Shown in pieces: positions 25,701 through 40,700 of a stretch of 64,000 nucleotides of DNA; position 1 is the first letter of the stretch, and every line of letters starts with the position of its first letter. The notes beneath the pieces are model-generated. The model ran no database searches, had not been told where the DNA came from, and saw only the letters and a program-made list of their open reading frames with translations. The stretch is taken from contig NC_060235.2 in NCBI RefSeq assembly GCF_021155775.2, forward strand, positions 22,267,598 through 22,331,597. The letters are read 5' to 3'. Source of the stretch: Neodiprion pinetum (lineage: Eukaryota; Arthropoda; Insecta; Hymenoptera; Diprionidae). The translations under genes and the position numbers were made by a program.

Positions 25701-28700
25701 GGCAGACGACGCGCTAACAGGTGACTGATTTTGTCAGTAAGGGATCAACGCCGGGTACGCCTTACATCGAAAGAGAAACAATGATTTCGAAATGTGCGTA
25801 AAAATGACTCTTGCTTTTTTTTCTACCTTATAATTCAGTTCTGTTGAATCTGGCAAAACTCGAAATTAAAAAATTAACTAGAAATTGAAAAATTAACTAG
25901 AATAACAAATGAAGGTGATTATGGAGCGTTTGCGATACCGGTTGCCTAAATACCGGCGCAATTTAAATCAGAGAGAGGCAAGCAAGTGTCATTGTAGAAA
26001 CACTATCAGTAATATAACACTGAAAATTATATTGAAAATCGGGATTTTCAGTTGAAATTTGTATGTTCCGATATCGTTTGAAAACAGAGTGAAGATTGTT
26101 TGGATTCAATGAAACTGGATTCTCGTCAGTGAGAGTTTTTGAACCTTTGTTTAATTGTTGGTTGACTTGTTTCAAAAAATTTTTTTCAGCAAGTAAGATT
26201 GTTATCATTTTTAGAAAAATTTCAAGGAAAAACGCGAATAGCAATGGTACAACTAAAACGCAATAATTTAAGACGAAATTTGTTGAAGACCGTTAATACG
26301 CAGTTACACACTAATAAATAAAATACAAATTTTCAACATGAGACAAAACCTTCAGTATTTTCGTTCAACGTTTTCGTTTATTTGCATTTTTATTTAGTTA
26401 TTTATAATCTATTTTTGAGATTAAATTCTCTTCAAATTATTCTTTTTCGTTACCTTGACAGTTTTTATAAATCTTGTTTTTCTGTATTGAGCCAGTCGGG
26501 ACGAGAGTAGACGTATGATTGATCGTTTGAGGACCGACCGAACTTCGAAATCTCGTGGTGAAATATATTTTTATTATAACTGAACTTGCCATCGCTTACA
26601 GAAGATAATTTATTTGTATTTCTGTGTGAATTTTTTCGCGTCACACGCGCTTAAAATATTTAATTGTCTCCTATTTGTTCCTGTTCAATTCGTTCCTTTA
26701 CCTTTTCGGCATGGTTTCAAACAATAAATATAAACAATAACATTATATCATTCACGAATAACCGATATATGCGGCATTTCTCAAAGCATCGATCAACATC
26801 GAAATTTGAGATTTTACATTTGCTCCAAAATTTTTTTGTACACGGAAGCAATTTTCGTAAAATTTATTCAGACACTTCACATCTGAGACACAATTTATCT
26901 TGCCATTGCTGAAGCACCACATTAACTAAAATCTGAAAAAATCCAGCGAAGTGAAACTGAATTTTTGAGCCCTTGTCGGAAATGAAGTTTTCATAACAGT
27001 AAGAAATAGGTGGCTTTGAAAAATAATGAAAATAAAAAAAAAAAACCCCGATTGGAATGAATTTTTTATCAAAATGAATAAAAAAGTTTCTAAGATGGTT
27101 TATTGAAAAAAAAATATTGTTCAGAATCACAAATATTTTGATGTAGGTAATGAAAACTCAACTTTCAACAAGGGCTCTGAAATTTTGTTACGTTCCATAC
27201 GAGATTCTTCTGAAGTTCCTCAAATCTTTGAAAATGGACGCTTTGAACGTAGCAAAATGAATCATATCACAGATAGGATTGGCTAAGATATTATAAAAAA
27301 AAAAAAAATAAGTAATCTCAACTTCTGTTCCTGGTCGATACTTCAAAAAATTCTGCATAAATTTGAATAACGAAGTTTCATTATGAGCCGGTTTGGACAC
27401 ATTTGGTATATGCATATATTGGTATACGAGCAAAGCGAAGCGGACATCAAAATATCGTAAAAAAACTAACATAAAATTCGCGATTTTTTTATCCATGTAG
27501 CTTGATTTAATATATTATTACAGATTTACCTTTCATTTAAAATATATTAAAATAGATTTAAGGAATTATATAATCGAATCGTATACAAAATATTCAGTTC
27601 CGTTTCGTTCCTTATGCTTCGGTCCTCTGTATCATGTTTTTTTTTTCCCAGAAGGAATAAAACGATCTCGTATTGCGTTTGAAATCTGTGCACGGAGACA
27701 AAGGATTATTTGAGTCAAGTGATATTCGTTTGATTCATCTAAATGCTGCGAACACGATATACTTACTTAATTGAACAAAATACTTTTGTTGGTATGACAA
27801 AATTTAGTTGAATCAATTGAAAATTTTGTTAGACCGACAGATCTTGAGTCGAGACAAATAAATATTTACTTCGCCGCCCGTGACCACACATTCAGTTGAC
27901 TCGATGACTTTTGTCTTTGATGTCACTTTTCGTCACTTTTGTGAGTGATGAAGTTGTCATTAATCATTATGTATAATAACGTTGGGCGCAAGAAAAAATT
28001 AGACAAATCTGCTGTACAAAGCACCTGATAGAATGGATAATTATTCATGCAATTATCATCAATGACGAGATGCGAACTGTGCGAATCCGAACAAATGGAC
28101 ATCGGTTCAGGTCAAGGATATCCCATCCCACTATGTACTTTTTAATACAGGTATACATACGTGTACACATGTGGATATATACCGCATTGCGGATGCAATA
28201 TTTGCGCACGGAGATGTGTCTGAAAGCGCTGCAGCGTCAACAGCAAAATCATTTGCAGAAAATACGAAATTCTACGCCAACTACACTGAGAAAAATTCAA
28301 TTTGTTACAGGAACTAAAAAAGTTCAGTAAAACAGGTATCGTTAAAAGAACTGTTTGAATATTGTTGGAATTACGAAAAACGAGGTACGCCTAACCATTT
28401 TTCGCTATTGTCGATCCTTTTTTGGTAATTGTAACGCAAAATCAATTTCTGAGGTTTACTCTACTTTTTTAGTTAAATAAGGCTTTAACTGAATGAGAAA
28501 GAAGAGTAACGGATACTAGACTTTCCGGTAATAGCTACAAAATTAATTTTCATTTTGTACCTAGAACTATATTTTTCGATTGTGGTAAAAAATGAAAATA
28601 TTTAAGGACTGAGCGGTAACCGGAACTAAAAATTTCTCTCAGTGTAACTTCCTGCTTTATAAATTCGTAAGGAAAGTAACACTGATCATAAACTTGTCGG

Positions 28701-31700
28701 GAGGATCTGTCGGTCTGTTTTACTGACCGTCGGTAAGAGAAATTTTCTCTTTATCGCATTCGACAAAAATCACTGCGTACATTTTTTTTTTCTGTTGTTC
28801 CTTTGGATTCTGATTCGTTGTATGCTGAATATCACGCGAATGTATAAATGTGAGCCGTGATTAACGGACAGGATATAAATAATACTCAGAATATGAAGAT
28901 AAGGATTTCAAAGTTAAAGTACTGTCTTCGACTGCTATAAATTCAAGTGATGGAATTTTTGTTCTTCATTTATTCGGTTTTTTTTTTTTTTTTTTGTTTT
29001 TTCAGTGCGTTAATTAGTAATTTATGCGAGTTGTGACAAAGAATAAGAAACGCGTTCACGCACGTATCGTATACCCAATGTACGTACATCATATACGTAT
29101 ACAAATGTACAAGCACTGGTAATGCTGCACAATCGGTTAAATCACGTAGAGGCAATTTTGCCCAAGGATTTACGATTAATTATCTATCATTTATATACCA
29201 GATGGTTCGTCGGTGGCTATATAAAGAAGATACACCCAACAACTTGTACGATAGTTTGACGTTATTTTAAACCCGTTATGTACCAAATCGCGGGGTAGAA
29301 AATTCAGTTCGTTGTCATTGAAAATGGCTTCGCGGCGTACGTATAAATACATGTGTTATCAAATGTATAAAAAAACGAATGAATATAGTATCGAGGCTGA
29401 AAGAAATTTTACCTCCAAAATCATAAGCCTCGATATTATATACTTTACATACATATATATAAATAAAGATAAAAAAAATCGCAAATCATCCCGACCGTGA
29501 AGATCCGATTATTCGATTCTCTTTGCAAATCTTCGAAATCGATTTTCATTTAGTTTTCATTCGATTGATTCGACGAAAAGTTGATTTTATTCATTATATT
29601 CTACAATAAAATTAATAATAATGCATTTATTTAAATCATTCAATAATAATCTGCTTCTATTTTCCTTTACATTATCTATTACTTTGTGTAATATCTTATG
29701 TTTACTCTTCAAATATTTATAGCTTTAATGTTCGATATTGACATATGAAACGAACAAAAGAAATAAATGGATCGAAACATAAAAAAATCGTTCTCAAAGT
29801 CGGCGGGATTTCGTCCCATTAGGCTTATGAACAAAGCTGTAATACCTACAACGAAATTATGGAATTGGCAATTGCATGCTTCGGTACCTATCTCCTTCTC
29901 ACTCTCACACTTTTTATCAGCTTTTTTACTTCGTCGTTCTTCCTAAATCTTGTGGCCTTTTTCCTTTTTTTATTTTTTTTTTTCTCTCTGTTCCTCTACC
30001 TCTTCTTTCCGCGCGTACAGGAAAAAAGAAAATACCAGTGTAGTATAACATTTACGGTTTATTATACTAATCAAGGCTACGCGTATTCAAAATGATGAAA
30101 AAAGGGTCGAAGGAGGGACAAGTTTGGATTTTGGACATTTTTCATCTTCCATTATTGACAAAAAAAACTCGTTTTCACCCGTCGCCTGTGAAACTGGAGG
30201 GGAAGAAGAACGAGGAGAATAAAAAGTAATAGGTATAAGGAGGCGAAAAGAGGGGGAGAGGGCATGATTCGTCGCTCTGCACAGGTGAAATTTTCAAGCC
30301 TAACACAAGCCGAAAGTATGAGCTGACGAGAGTTGCCTTGCACTAGCTTGTCGGACTGTTATAACTGTAATAGAAATTTAAACTTAATATTCGATTCCGC
30401 TGAAATACATATATATATATATAATATAATATATATATAATATATAATATATAATATATATATATATATATATGTATACGAGTATACAGACAGTAAATTT
30501 GCTGAAAAATAATTAAAAATATTTCTCGAAGAGGCGCGCCGCATTGCATTTTATACAGGTACTTTATTCAAATGCATAAATACGAAACGTATATAATCCG
30601 CGAGGTATATAAAGTAATAGACGCGGAGTATAGTACAACATATATTTAGTGAAAGTGCTGAAACGAGGTTCGCCGTTTATTATACATACGTATATACCTG
30701 TATGTCCGCAACACACACGACGTGCTATTACATATCTTCGTTCCGTGCTGTGCTAAAAATCCTCTCTGAAAAAAAAAAAGAAAATTAACACCGTGTGCAA
30801 GTTTGTTTGAAAAATTTGTGATTTTGATTTTAATGCTTTAATTCATTTTCGATCGTTTAAACACCGTGTAATTAACTGTGACGTACCAACGGGGTAAGTA
30901 AATTGGGGGTTTTTTTTAAAAATGGTTTTCCTCGTTTTGTAATATCGATCGTAAATTTTTTTTTTCGTATAATAATATCAGTTACGGCAGATAAATCGTG
31001 AGACATTGTTTAAATAACAACGGTAGAAATACAAGAGGAAGAAACAAAAGCGGAGAGAGAGTGAGAGAGAGAGAGACAGCAAGAGAGAGAGAGTTGGCTG
31101 TTATGTATTCGGTTGCGTATAATATGTTTAGAATATGTATTATAATATATTATGTATATTATACGGACAGTTTCAGGTCAACACCACGCAATTTCAACTA
31201 CACATATAACGAGCGTCATTTGCGTTTAAATAATAACGATAAAAAATCACAAGTCTTTGATAAAAGTATGTAAAAAATAATGTAACATGCATATTAACAA
31301 TGTATGAGACTATAATTGGTCGACGGAAAAAGTAAATTTTATATCCAAGTGTTTCAAGTTGAAAATACCTACAAAAGCTGCGTTTATTTATTTATTTATT
31401 TGATTGTTTTCTGTTTGAACAAAAATATTTTAGTTCATCTTGCGTGTAACAATATAATTCGTCTATCATCATCATCTATAAGATATTATGATTATTATAC
31501 TTACAAATTATACGCAGCGCACTTGCAGAGATACTGATTGTATCCTACGTACACGAATTGAGGTACAGGGCGGAAAAAAAAGAGAGATCGATAGAGAAAT
31601 CAATATTTACATTATAGAAATTCCGCATACATCGCGACATTACAAAAAAAAAAAAGAAAAAAAAACGAAAAATCTGACAAGTATAAAATTTGAGTATATA

Positions 31701-34700
31701 CGTATTCAACGTTACGATTGAAAACACAACTACTTTTATGCCGACGACTTACAATTAGCGATGAAATAGATTTCTTTTCCATTACTAAAGCTAAGTTTGA
31801 AGTTAAATTGCTTCGAATCATTTTCCTTCCTGTGTATGCATGCATATTGGAACAAATAAAAAATTGGATCGTGAAAAATTATAATACATACGTATATGTA
31901 ACGATGATTAGAATTTAATCAATAGAATTTCTTTTTCAATTTGAAAATATGGATATAAATTTGATCCTGATTTTCACGATTAATTCTAATGCAAACAAAA
32001 AAAAGTTGTAAAAATAAATGAATATAGAAGGAAACTGCTGCGCCTGCGATGCTAATAACATTAATATAACTTATATACCTGCATACAAAAATAATATTCT
32101 ACGGTAATAGTCTGTACTATGATGATAATGACAGTCACAGTATGAATAAGAAGAAGAATAATGAATATAAAATCGTATATATGAGGTAATATCACGCGGC
32201 GTGTGGTTTCGTATTCTATATACGGGGTGGTTCAAAGAAAGCCGGACCGATCTAAAACCTGAATAAAATGCGAACGCGTCTACCGATTTTCAGAAAGTTT
32301 TCTCTGCTCGAAATTGGGAGAATAAATATTTCGTTTCGCTTTTGAAAATCCGGGAAACCTTAATTCCATGCTGACAATGAGATACACACTGTTGAAAAAC
32401 GGGTTTTGAAAAAATTAATATCAAAGAATCTCGAACTTAATTTTCATCTGAAATTGTGATTCGAAGTTTGATTCTCCCCGTGATTCTATTCACATGACAT
32501 GAAACGTTTCTTGTAATATTATAAAGTCAAAATGCGCGCAATGAGATTAAGATTCTGTTTGCCGGAAGTTGTCAAAAAAAGTCGGCTGTAAATGACGTCG
32601 AGAACTGAACCAAAATTATTGAGCCTCAAGCAACCGATCTCAATACTTCAGCCAACAGTTAATCGGAATTTAATTGAAATCCAATTAGGAACGACCAACC
32701 ACCAGATAGATAAAAAGAACATTTTCTACATGTTTCAAGATGGCATTAATGCTGTCTTTTTTTTATTGGCAAATCACTTAGTGCATCACGTTTGCAGTCG
32801 TGGGGGTGAATTATCGACTTATCCGTAGTAGTTAAAGCCATAAAGCCGATTCTCATTTCGGTGAAGGAGAGCTCTGGCAGTAATAGCCGAAAATTCTGGA
32901 CACATCGAACATTATTACTAAATTCCACTCCCCAACGGCCTCTCTTTCGATCGCGTTGACCGTATGAATAATTCGACAATGTTGAAATGTAAAAAATAGA
33001 GAATAAAGACGAACACACATTTCTCTGTTTCTCACTAATCCAACGAAAATAAATTAGTATTCGAACGGTAATTTAAAATTAAAATTAAGCTTATCATTCA
33101 TCAATATTGAGTTTTTTCATCCTCCCAGCAACTTCTTCTAAACCCGTTTTTCAAGGAAGCGTATCTCAGTGAGGCAGTAAGATTATTCATACCTTCAAAC
33201 GCAAGACGAAAGGTTTATTCTTCTAATTTTGTGCGAAAAAAAGTTTTTGAAAATCGGTCAACGCGTACGGATTTTATTCATATTTTAAACTGATCCGATT
33301 TTGTTTTCGGCCCACCCTGTATATGTATAAAGTTAGCGTAGTCATTATACTACATAGAAAGTAGTATTAAGGTATGTACGTACCTCAGTAAGTGCAGCTC
33401 ATAACGACGCGCAAAATCCTGATTAAATAACACTATAATTTATATATACGTACGTAACTCTATCGAAATGATTGCATTCAATTTCTTTTTTTCTCATTTT
33501 TCTCATTCTTCTGAAACTCAATTTCGTTGATTGTCCCCTTTAAAATTGTGCGCAGGTATTTTCTGACCTATAATCTCCCACAATGATGATAATAATTAAT
33601 AATAGTATAAATTTTTTCATTACGTAATTTGGTTGAAAATGAAGAAAAAAGAAAAAAAAAATTTCAAATTCAAATTCAATACAAACGTACAGAAAAATTG
33701 GATTCGTCACGAAAGTATTTCACTTAGCCTCCAGCACCGAAATCGATATATCCGTATAATATCATGCGTATACATATGTATGTGTGTACATACGTAGCTA
33801 TTACTTTGTACGTATAATCATGCGTACAAGCCGTTGGCTGTTGGCGAGTAGAATTAGCTCGGTAGAGAAATTTACTATTTCGAAAAAATTTAGCCATTAA
33901 CTTTTATACGTATATGTATACATGTATATATACATATAGTTATATATACCTGCATAGGTTGATGGAGGTAATCGTGTGGCTCGACCATAGTTTAGAATTT
34001 TGCTTTCGTATTCGAATTATTGTACATACGTAGATATACGTTTGTATCAACGACCTAGCAACCTAACTTTATATTATTTAGATATTTCATAGGCGTGTCA
34101 ATCAAGGATTAACTTTTGACAACGCTTTGACGTAACCGCGCTTAAATCCTATGCATAATTCTCCGAGGAGCGGAATTTTTAATTAATCAAAACCAATAAT
34201 TTATATTACGTATACTTGTGATCGTGTTTGAAATTCGTCAAATTTTCATTGATTTGAAAACAAAAAAATTAACAATCCAACGACACGAAATTCCTGTATT
34301 AATCTGCATGTATAAAATATCAGTAAAATTTTTCGTACACATGTTTGTAAAGATTTAACTTAAAATCCATTCGACGGATGTTGGTGAAACTTTTTTTTGT
34401 TTTTGTTTTTTTTTCTTTTTTATTTTAAACGTTACTTGCGATTCCCGAAGTGCTGTACAGGCTGCGTTATATCGAACTTGTTGTACAAAATTTAGATTTA
34501 ATAATTAATTAAAGTCTTACACGTTCTCTACTACTTGAGACCCACCGCTAACCCACCACTCCGATCGCCCGTAGTGGGGGTAAGTTAATATTGTTAGGGG
34601 GGGGGGGGGTATGGTTCAAGTGGTAGATCCGTAATGCTGCCGGTCGTGCGGCCAAACACGAGCGAACGGTCATCCTGAGAACGTCCATAAATTACGTCAT

Positions 34701-37700
34701 CGGAGGTGTCACATTATCACGAAAAATGGCTGACTGTGGCTGTGTGTGTGTGTGTGTGTGTGTGTAGGGGGGGGGTATAAAATTATTACATCGTACGTAA
34801 AATGCGAAATTTACAAAAAAATTTTATCGCTAAGAATAAATACTGCGCGTTATCATTTCTCTTCCTGGTAATAAAGGGATTCCAGGTTTATGTGCGGCAG
34901 GGGAAGGGGGGGGGGGGGGGAGGGAGGGAGCACATTTTCTTATGTCATTTGGAGAGGGGGGCTTTGAATCCGACAAAAGATTACAAATACAAATGAGAGA
35001 GGGGGTCAAATTCGATTACATAATTTATGGGCGCTCCCCCGCTTCCGTGAATGCGATATTTTTTCTTTACGAGAATCTCTCAAGTAAATCAATTTTACAA
35101 TATGATAAAATAAATAGCCGAAAAAAGGAAAAATCAATTTGCTTAATTATACCCTAGCAACAAATTTTACGCGCCCTACAATCATCCGATATTATATGTT
35201 GTACGAAACTTGAATCGTTGACTGGACTGGGTGATTTTTTTTTTTTTTTGTTCTCCAACGTAGTGCCCTAGTCGATTTCGACATTGTCGCGTATATCTCC
35301 AAACAAGTCCACGTATCTCAAGCGAAAATACGAGCTTGACAGCCCCGTTCTATACAAAATTCTCAATAAAACCACTCTTAACACATTTTCATCTGACGTA
35401 GAAATAAAGAAATGGCATGAATTCTACGAATTTATTATTGTCATTTCGTAGAATCCGTGACATTTCTTTATTTCTATCGTTTCTACTTTATTTCTATTGT
35501 AGGTAATGTTTGGAATTGTCGTTACCTTTTGCATCGTGTTAAATAGCAAAGAATTTTATAGATTCTGTCGTACCTAATTCGTGAATTAAATATGCTACTG
35601 TACCTCGCAATGCGCGCGCACGTTTTATGGATTATTATACGCTGCACTAATGACCGTGAATGCGACATATATTCGCAAATCGAGAATTCTAACTCGATTT
35701 AACAGGCTTCGAGTAACTGTAGTGAATTAAGCCTGCCTTGCAATTCCAGCTCAGCTCCGGCGTAATATTTTGCGAATGACGTATAAATTTTCTTTTGTTC
35801 ATTTTTTATCGAACAGAAACGTGTCTGGGTAATAGGCTTTTGCAATTTTTTTACACGGTTGCACGACGTATTATTTTGAATTTCAAATTCTCATCGAATT
35901 TTCGATTATAAATCAATTCTTTCCGCACAGAATAATACGGCAAGTTTCTCATTTATTCAGAGATTTTATAAAAGTTATATTATCATAATTATCATTATAC
36001 CGATGAAGGATAAACGAATCTTCAAATCCCGGAGGATAAATGGTAATAATTCACACATCATATTGTTGTAGCATAATAATTATTGTACAGTCTATATATA
36101 GCTGCACTTTTGAAAGCAAACACAAACTTTCCACTGCATAATTCAATGCGATTTTCTGCCCGATCAACGTTCGGAAATGCTTAAACAACGAATAAAACAC
36201 TCTTATTACGGTTTCTTTTTGCCCTGTCATTTTCTGTTGGTTTTTTCTTCCTTCATTCTTAATAAATCCTTACGAAACATTCGTACATCGTGACTTTGCA
36301 GCTATTTCGCGCTGCACAATTTCATACTTCGTGTTAGTTAATTGCACACCGATATCATTATCACTGGACATCTTTATTTTGCATCACGTTGACACAGATT
36401 ATTGCCCGATGATATGTGATCTGGATTGGGAAAAGAGACGATAAAAAAGCAATGTCGATAAAGAATGAATCGCTCGTTATACGTGTCATATACGGATAAT
36501 TGAATCGCGTTGAATTGAATTATTTATTACAATAAATGACGATTTATATTGTCCATGTGCACGACTTATAAAGCATGCGATTATAATATTGATATAATAT
36601 TAATGATTTCCCGTGAAGAATAAATCACATCGTGACAAAAATAACTCGCCATTGTTATTGCCTGGTGTTCGAGGGTTTGCAATTCGTCGCAATTGCACGG
36701 TACGATGATGTGAATTTTTTCTTAGATACTGGCACTAGTGACCACTAAAACCTCGCGGTAACAGATTTTTAGTAGCATTGTTACTCTTGCAATAAAATAT
36801 ATACTGAAAATGTGTCCGAAACACGTGTATTTTAAATGAGAAAATCCACCCTGTTGTCGGCACGGGTTAGAGTCTGGATAAAAATCTGAAAAGATTAGGC
36901 AACTGTTTTTCAAGTATTTGAAAAAATATTCTTAGTGTATGAGTTGAAAAAAATTCGTCAACACCCTAAATATGGGACACTCTGATAATATGAGAAAACG
37001 TAATAAAATACATAGGTATGACATGATGCGATCGCGCATAGATTTTATACCATTTAAGTTCTCAATTTCGTGAAGATGATTGAAAACCTGATAACTCGCA
37101 ACGATTCGCTGCATATAAAAACGAAATAAAGAAACCAATGTTAAATATACGATGCCTAAAGAGTAAATAAACAAAGATGTAAAAATGCACAGGTGAAGAA
37201 TAGGTATATTCCAATGCAAACTCTGCACGAAACTCACTGGTTTTCAGTCGGTTTTAATTTATACTTACACCATGATAATCCTCAGACAGCTGAACAAAAC
37301 CAAAAGTTGTCTGAAGAACGTGTCGCAACAACAAACAAATTACTTACGTGTCGCAACAACAAACAAATTACTTTATACACATATTATATCCTAAAGTTGA
37401 ATAGATTAATATGTTTATGCAGAAGGTGCCACTTTTGCATTCTAATAATTGGTTGAAACCAAGGCGAACGACGTATTTGAGATGATCCTTGTAACTTGTT
37501 GTCACAGCCGGCCAAGTAAAGAGCCTTCGGATTGGGCATTTCTGGAGTTCACGCGATCACTTCTCGTTCATTAATTTCCTCTCGTTTCTCAGCCTGTCGC
37601 GTATATGATATACTAGGCTGTGTAAAAAGATATCCGTACGCGATTTTTTACCTCCTCTAGAACTTTGTGATACCAACTAAAATGCGAGCGAAGAATACGA

Positions 37701-40700
37701 TCGAGGTGGAAAAAATTGTTGAATTGTTGAATAAAATTGTTGAAAAAAAATAAAAAAAAAAAATTAAACGAGGAAACGTGACACTGCGACCATAATAACG
37801 GATTCGTCTTATCGTAACTCGGTGTATATTATGAACATATATCATGTATAATTAATCCTATGGGTAACTTTTTTTTCTATTTTCTCACTTTTGTCGCGCA
37901 GTAAATTAAGCTGAACGTATCATATCAAGACGATTATATCCCAAGTTATTCAAGTTTTTTCGTCTTCCGTCACTACGCGGTTGTAAACCTGATGAATTTT
38001 TATTAGGGTTTACACCGCTTTTTTATTGCACGTATATGTTGATCGTCAATTGATTAAGAAATATAACCGATCGACGTGACCTCGAGATTTACACACGCCT
38101 TCGTTTCATCTATAATCATGCGATGGAAACAGCGGATTCCAGTAAAGAATGTTTAGTCAGAATTTAGTGTCCAACTACGATTTTTTTCTTCATTCCGCGA
38201 CATGATTGCACTTAGGTCTGAACTTGATACAGGCGGCGAAACTTGTAATCGAGAAACCACATAAATTGGTGCTAATTTATCTGCAAAGTATAAATATGAA
38301 TTGAAAGAACGTAAATTCGAAAAATTGGTGATTTCGAAAAATTAACGACGGAGCCAGGAATCGAACCTGGCGTCACGAATTTTTCGAATTTACATTCTTT
38401 CAACAAATATTCTCTCGTAGATTAATGATTTGCGCATCCGCATATCATTCAATAGACGGCATTGCTTGTCTTACGGGCTTCTCATCGGAAGCAAGGATTC
38501 AAAAAGGGTAAACACAACATCAACACATTAGAGTCTCCGTATACATCGTGCATGCAGAGAAGAAACTTCTTACTCACATATAAATATAAAATTGAGACAG
38601 AAAGGAAAACGGTCATTATACAAGTCCAACGGAATTGTAAATTTTTTTTGTGTCGTGTATCACAAGATCAGAATATTTATTTTATTCATGTACGGAGAAA
38701 TGAATTACCAATTATGCAAGTACCATTGTGTACTATACTACGTAACGATCCTGCAGATAAAAACATTGAACTTTCTAGTTGTGTAAAATTTTATTACAAT
38801 TTTTTACTACCTATACAATTTTTCTTTTTGGTAGTGTTTTCCTAATCCTCTTAATAATTGGCAGTGTTCGATGGTGGAATTTTTGAATCACTTGTAGTTT
38901 CGTGATTGGACAATGATTGCATCAGCCATTCATTTGAGTGCGAAAATTTTACAGTCAGGCTTTTGCTTGTATATATGTATATATATGTATATGGGGTATT
39001 CCGCGTCAAATTTCCAACCTATGTAGCTCAACCCCTTCGATTTTGATAATTTCTTAGTATGATGATGCAAAAAGGGTCTCGGAATTTTTTTCACATTTCT
39101 TTAGCCATCAATAAAATTTAAAAAAAAATTGAAAACCAATTCCGAAATCGCCTTTTTTTAAAATCTGATAAAAGTCACACTGATTTTATGATTTAAAATA
39201 TGATTTTCAAGCATGACACGATAATCGAATCTTAATGTTTACCATTTTTTTTGCAAAATTTTAGTTTTTTCACGCCGAAATTGGATTTTTTTTTCTATTC
39301 ACCGATTGAAACAGATCACGGAATGATGAAAATTATGTGATCCTGCAATATATTTAGATCGGGGTACAGAAAAAAAAAAAAAAAAAAAACTCCCATTCCG
39401 ATATGAAAAAACTAAAATCTGAGGTACACGGGTTGCATTTGTCGTGAAATGCCCCATATATATATACTTATATATGCTTAATGTTACACATATGCAATGA
39501 ATAGCCAACGGCGATTAAATAATCCGGTGTTCGTTAGTTTTCTATTAATCTTGCTGCGTTACACACATTATAGAGCACAATTTCTCAGTTAGGAGAATTG
39601 ACGCAAGACGATGCTAATGAGTCGATTGCGTTAATTGGTCTACGACAGTCAACTAATGGTGCTGATCTTCCACTCGACTTTGAACAAGTCTGGAATAAAA
39701 AACCGCTCAGATTCAGCTCGGAATTTACAATATTGAAATTTGTTGCGTTGTGCTACGAAATCGTAGGAAAAAAGAAAAAAAAAAGTTGCCTTTTCCGTAA
39801 AACTATTTGTACAACCGGTCATTTTGTGGAAATGTTACAAGAGCGATTCAACTTCACTCGACGCAGTGTAAATTTGCCTGCAGTTATGCAATTCAGGATA
39901 TGTTCGATCATAATCCGCCCGAATTTATCCAATTCAAGGTACGTGTTATCAGAATCCGCCTGCATCACGGCAACCTTGACAAATGATAAACCATAGACTT
40001 TGACGAACCGGTTAAATGTAACGTCGGTTGCCGAAATGCAGGGCAGATTTTGATAACAGCACTCCGAGTTGCATAAATGCAGGCGAATTTAGCCCGCGGC
40101 TTTAAATCTACAAAACACTGTACTCTGATTCAAAACTAACGACTTTTCCACATTTTCTGCGTCGTTATACAAACCTGCGGTATATCTCGGCCTTATTTTA
40201 GGCTTGTCAGATTTTTGGTCGGAGGAAAGTGACGGCTGCAGGTGCAGGCGAGAAAGAGTTCTTCGATCCCTTCTCCGTTCTCCATTCGAGTCCAATCCAA
40301 TCCAGTCCCCTCTCACTTCCTCGAACAGCTCTCTAAGTTCTCTCCCTTCCAATCTACGAAGAAATGTGCAGGACTGACTCGATGCACGCGGTTCGTCGCG
40401 AGACTGATCGCTGGTTCATTTCAGTCCTCTTTTGTCTTTGGTATGCGACGTTCGCCACCTAGTTCGCTAATTAGCCAATATTTACCTCTGTCAGGTGTCT
40501 GAGGTGCGCGGTTTTCATGCGGTGATTTCGATCGACGAGTTGTATCAGTGAAATGGAAAAATCGTGACAAAACGACCAGTTGTCTTATTGTCACAGGATA
40601 AAATTGGTTATTCTTCAAGTGTCTGTTTATTTGTTTACTTGTTGACTCGTTTATTCATTCATCGGATCTCTGGGATTGGGAAAGGCGATCAGGTTGGTAA

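Noticed and set aside
26864..27496. Two adjacent - strand frames of about 90-100 codons
   Set aside because: They are phenylalanine/isoleucine-rich from poly-T and AT-rich DNA, with frame breaks between them and no known motif.
38340..38412. Possible tRNA gene on the - strand
   Set aside because: Only the T-arm is present; no matching 5' acceptor strand, D-arm or anticodon arm was found in the expected 50 bases upstream.
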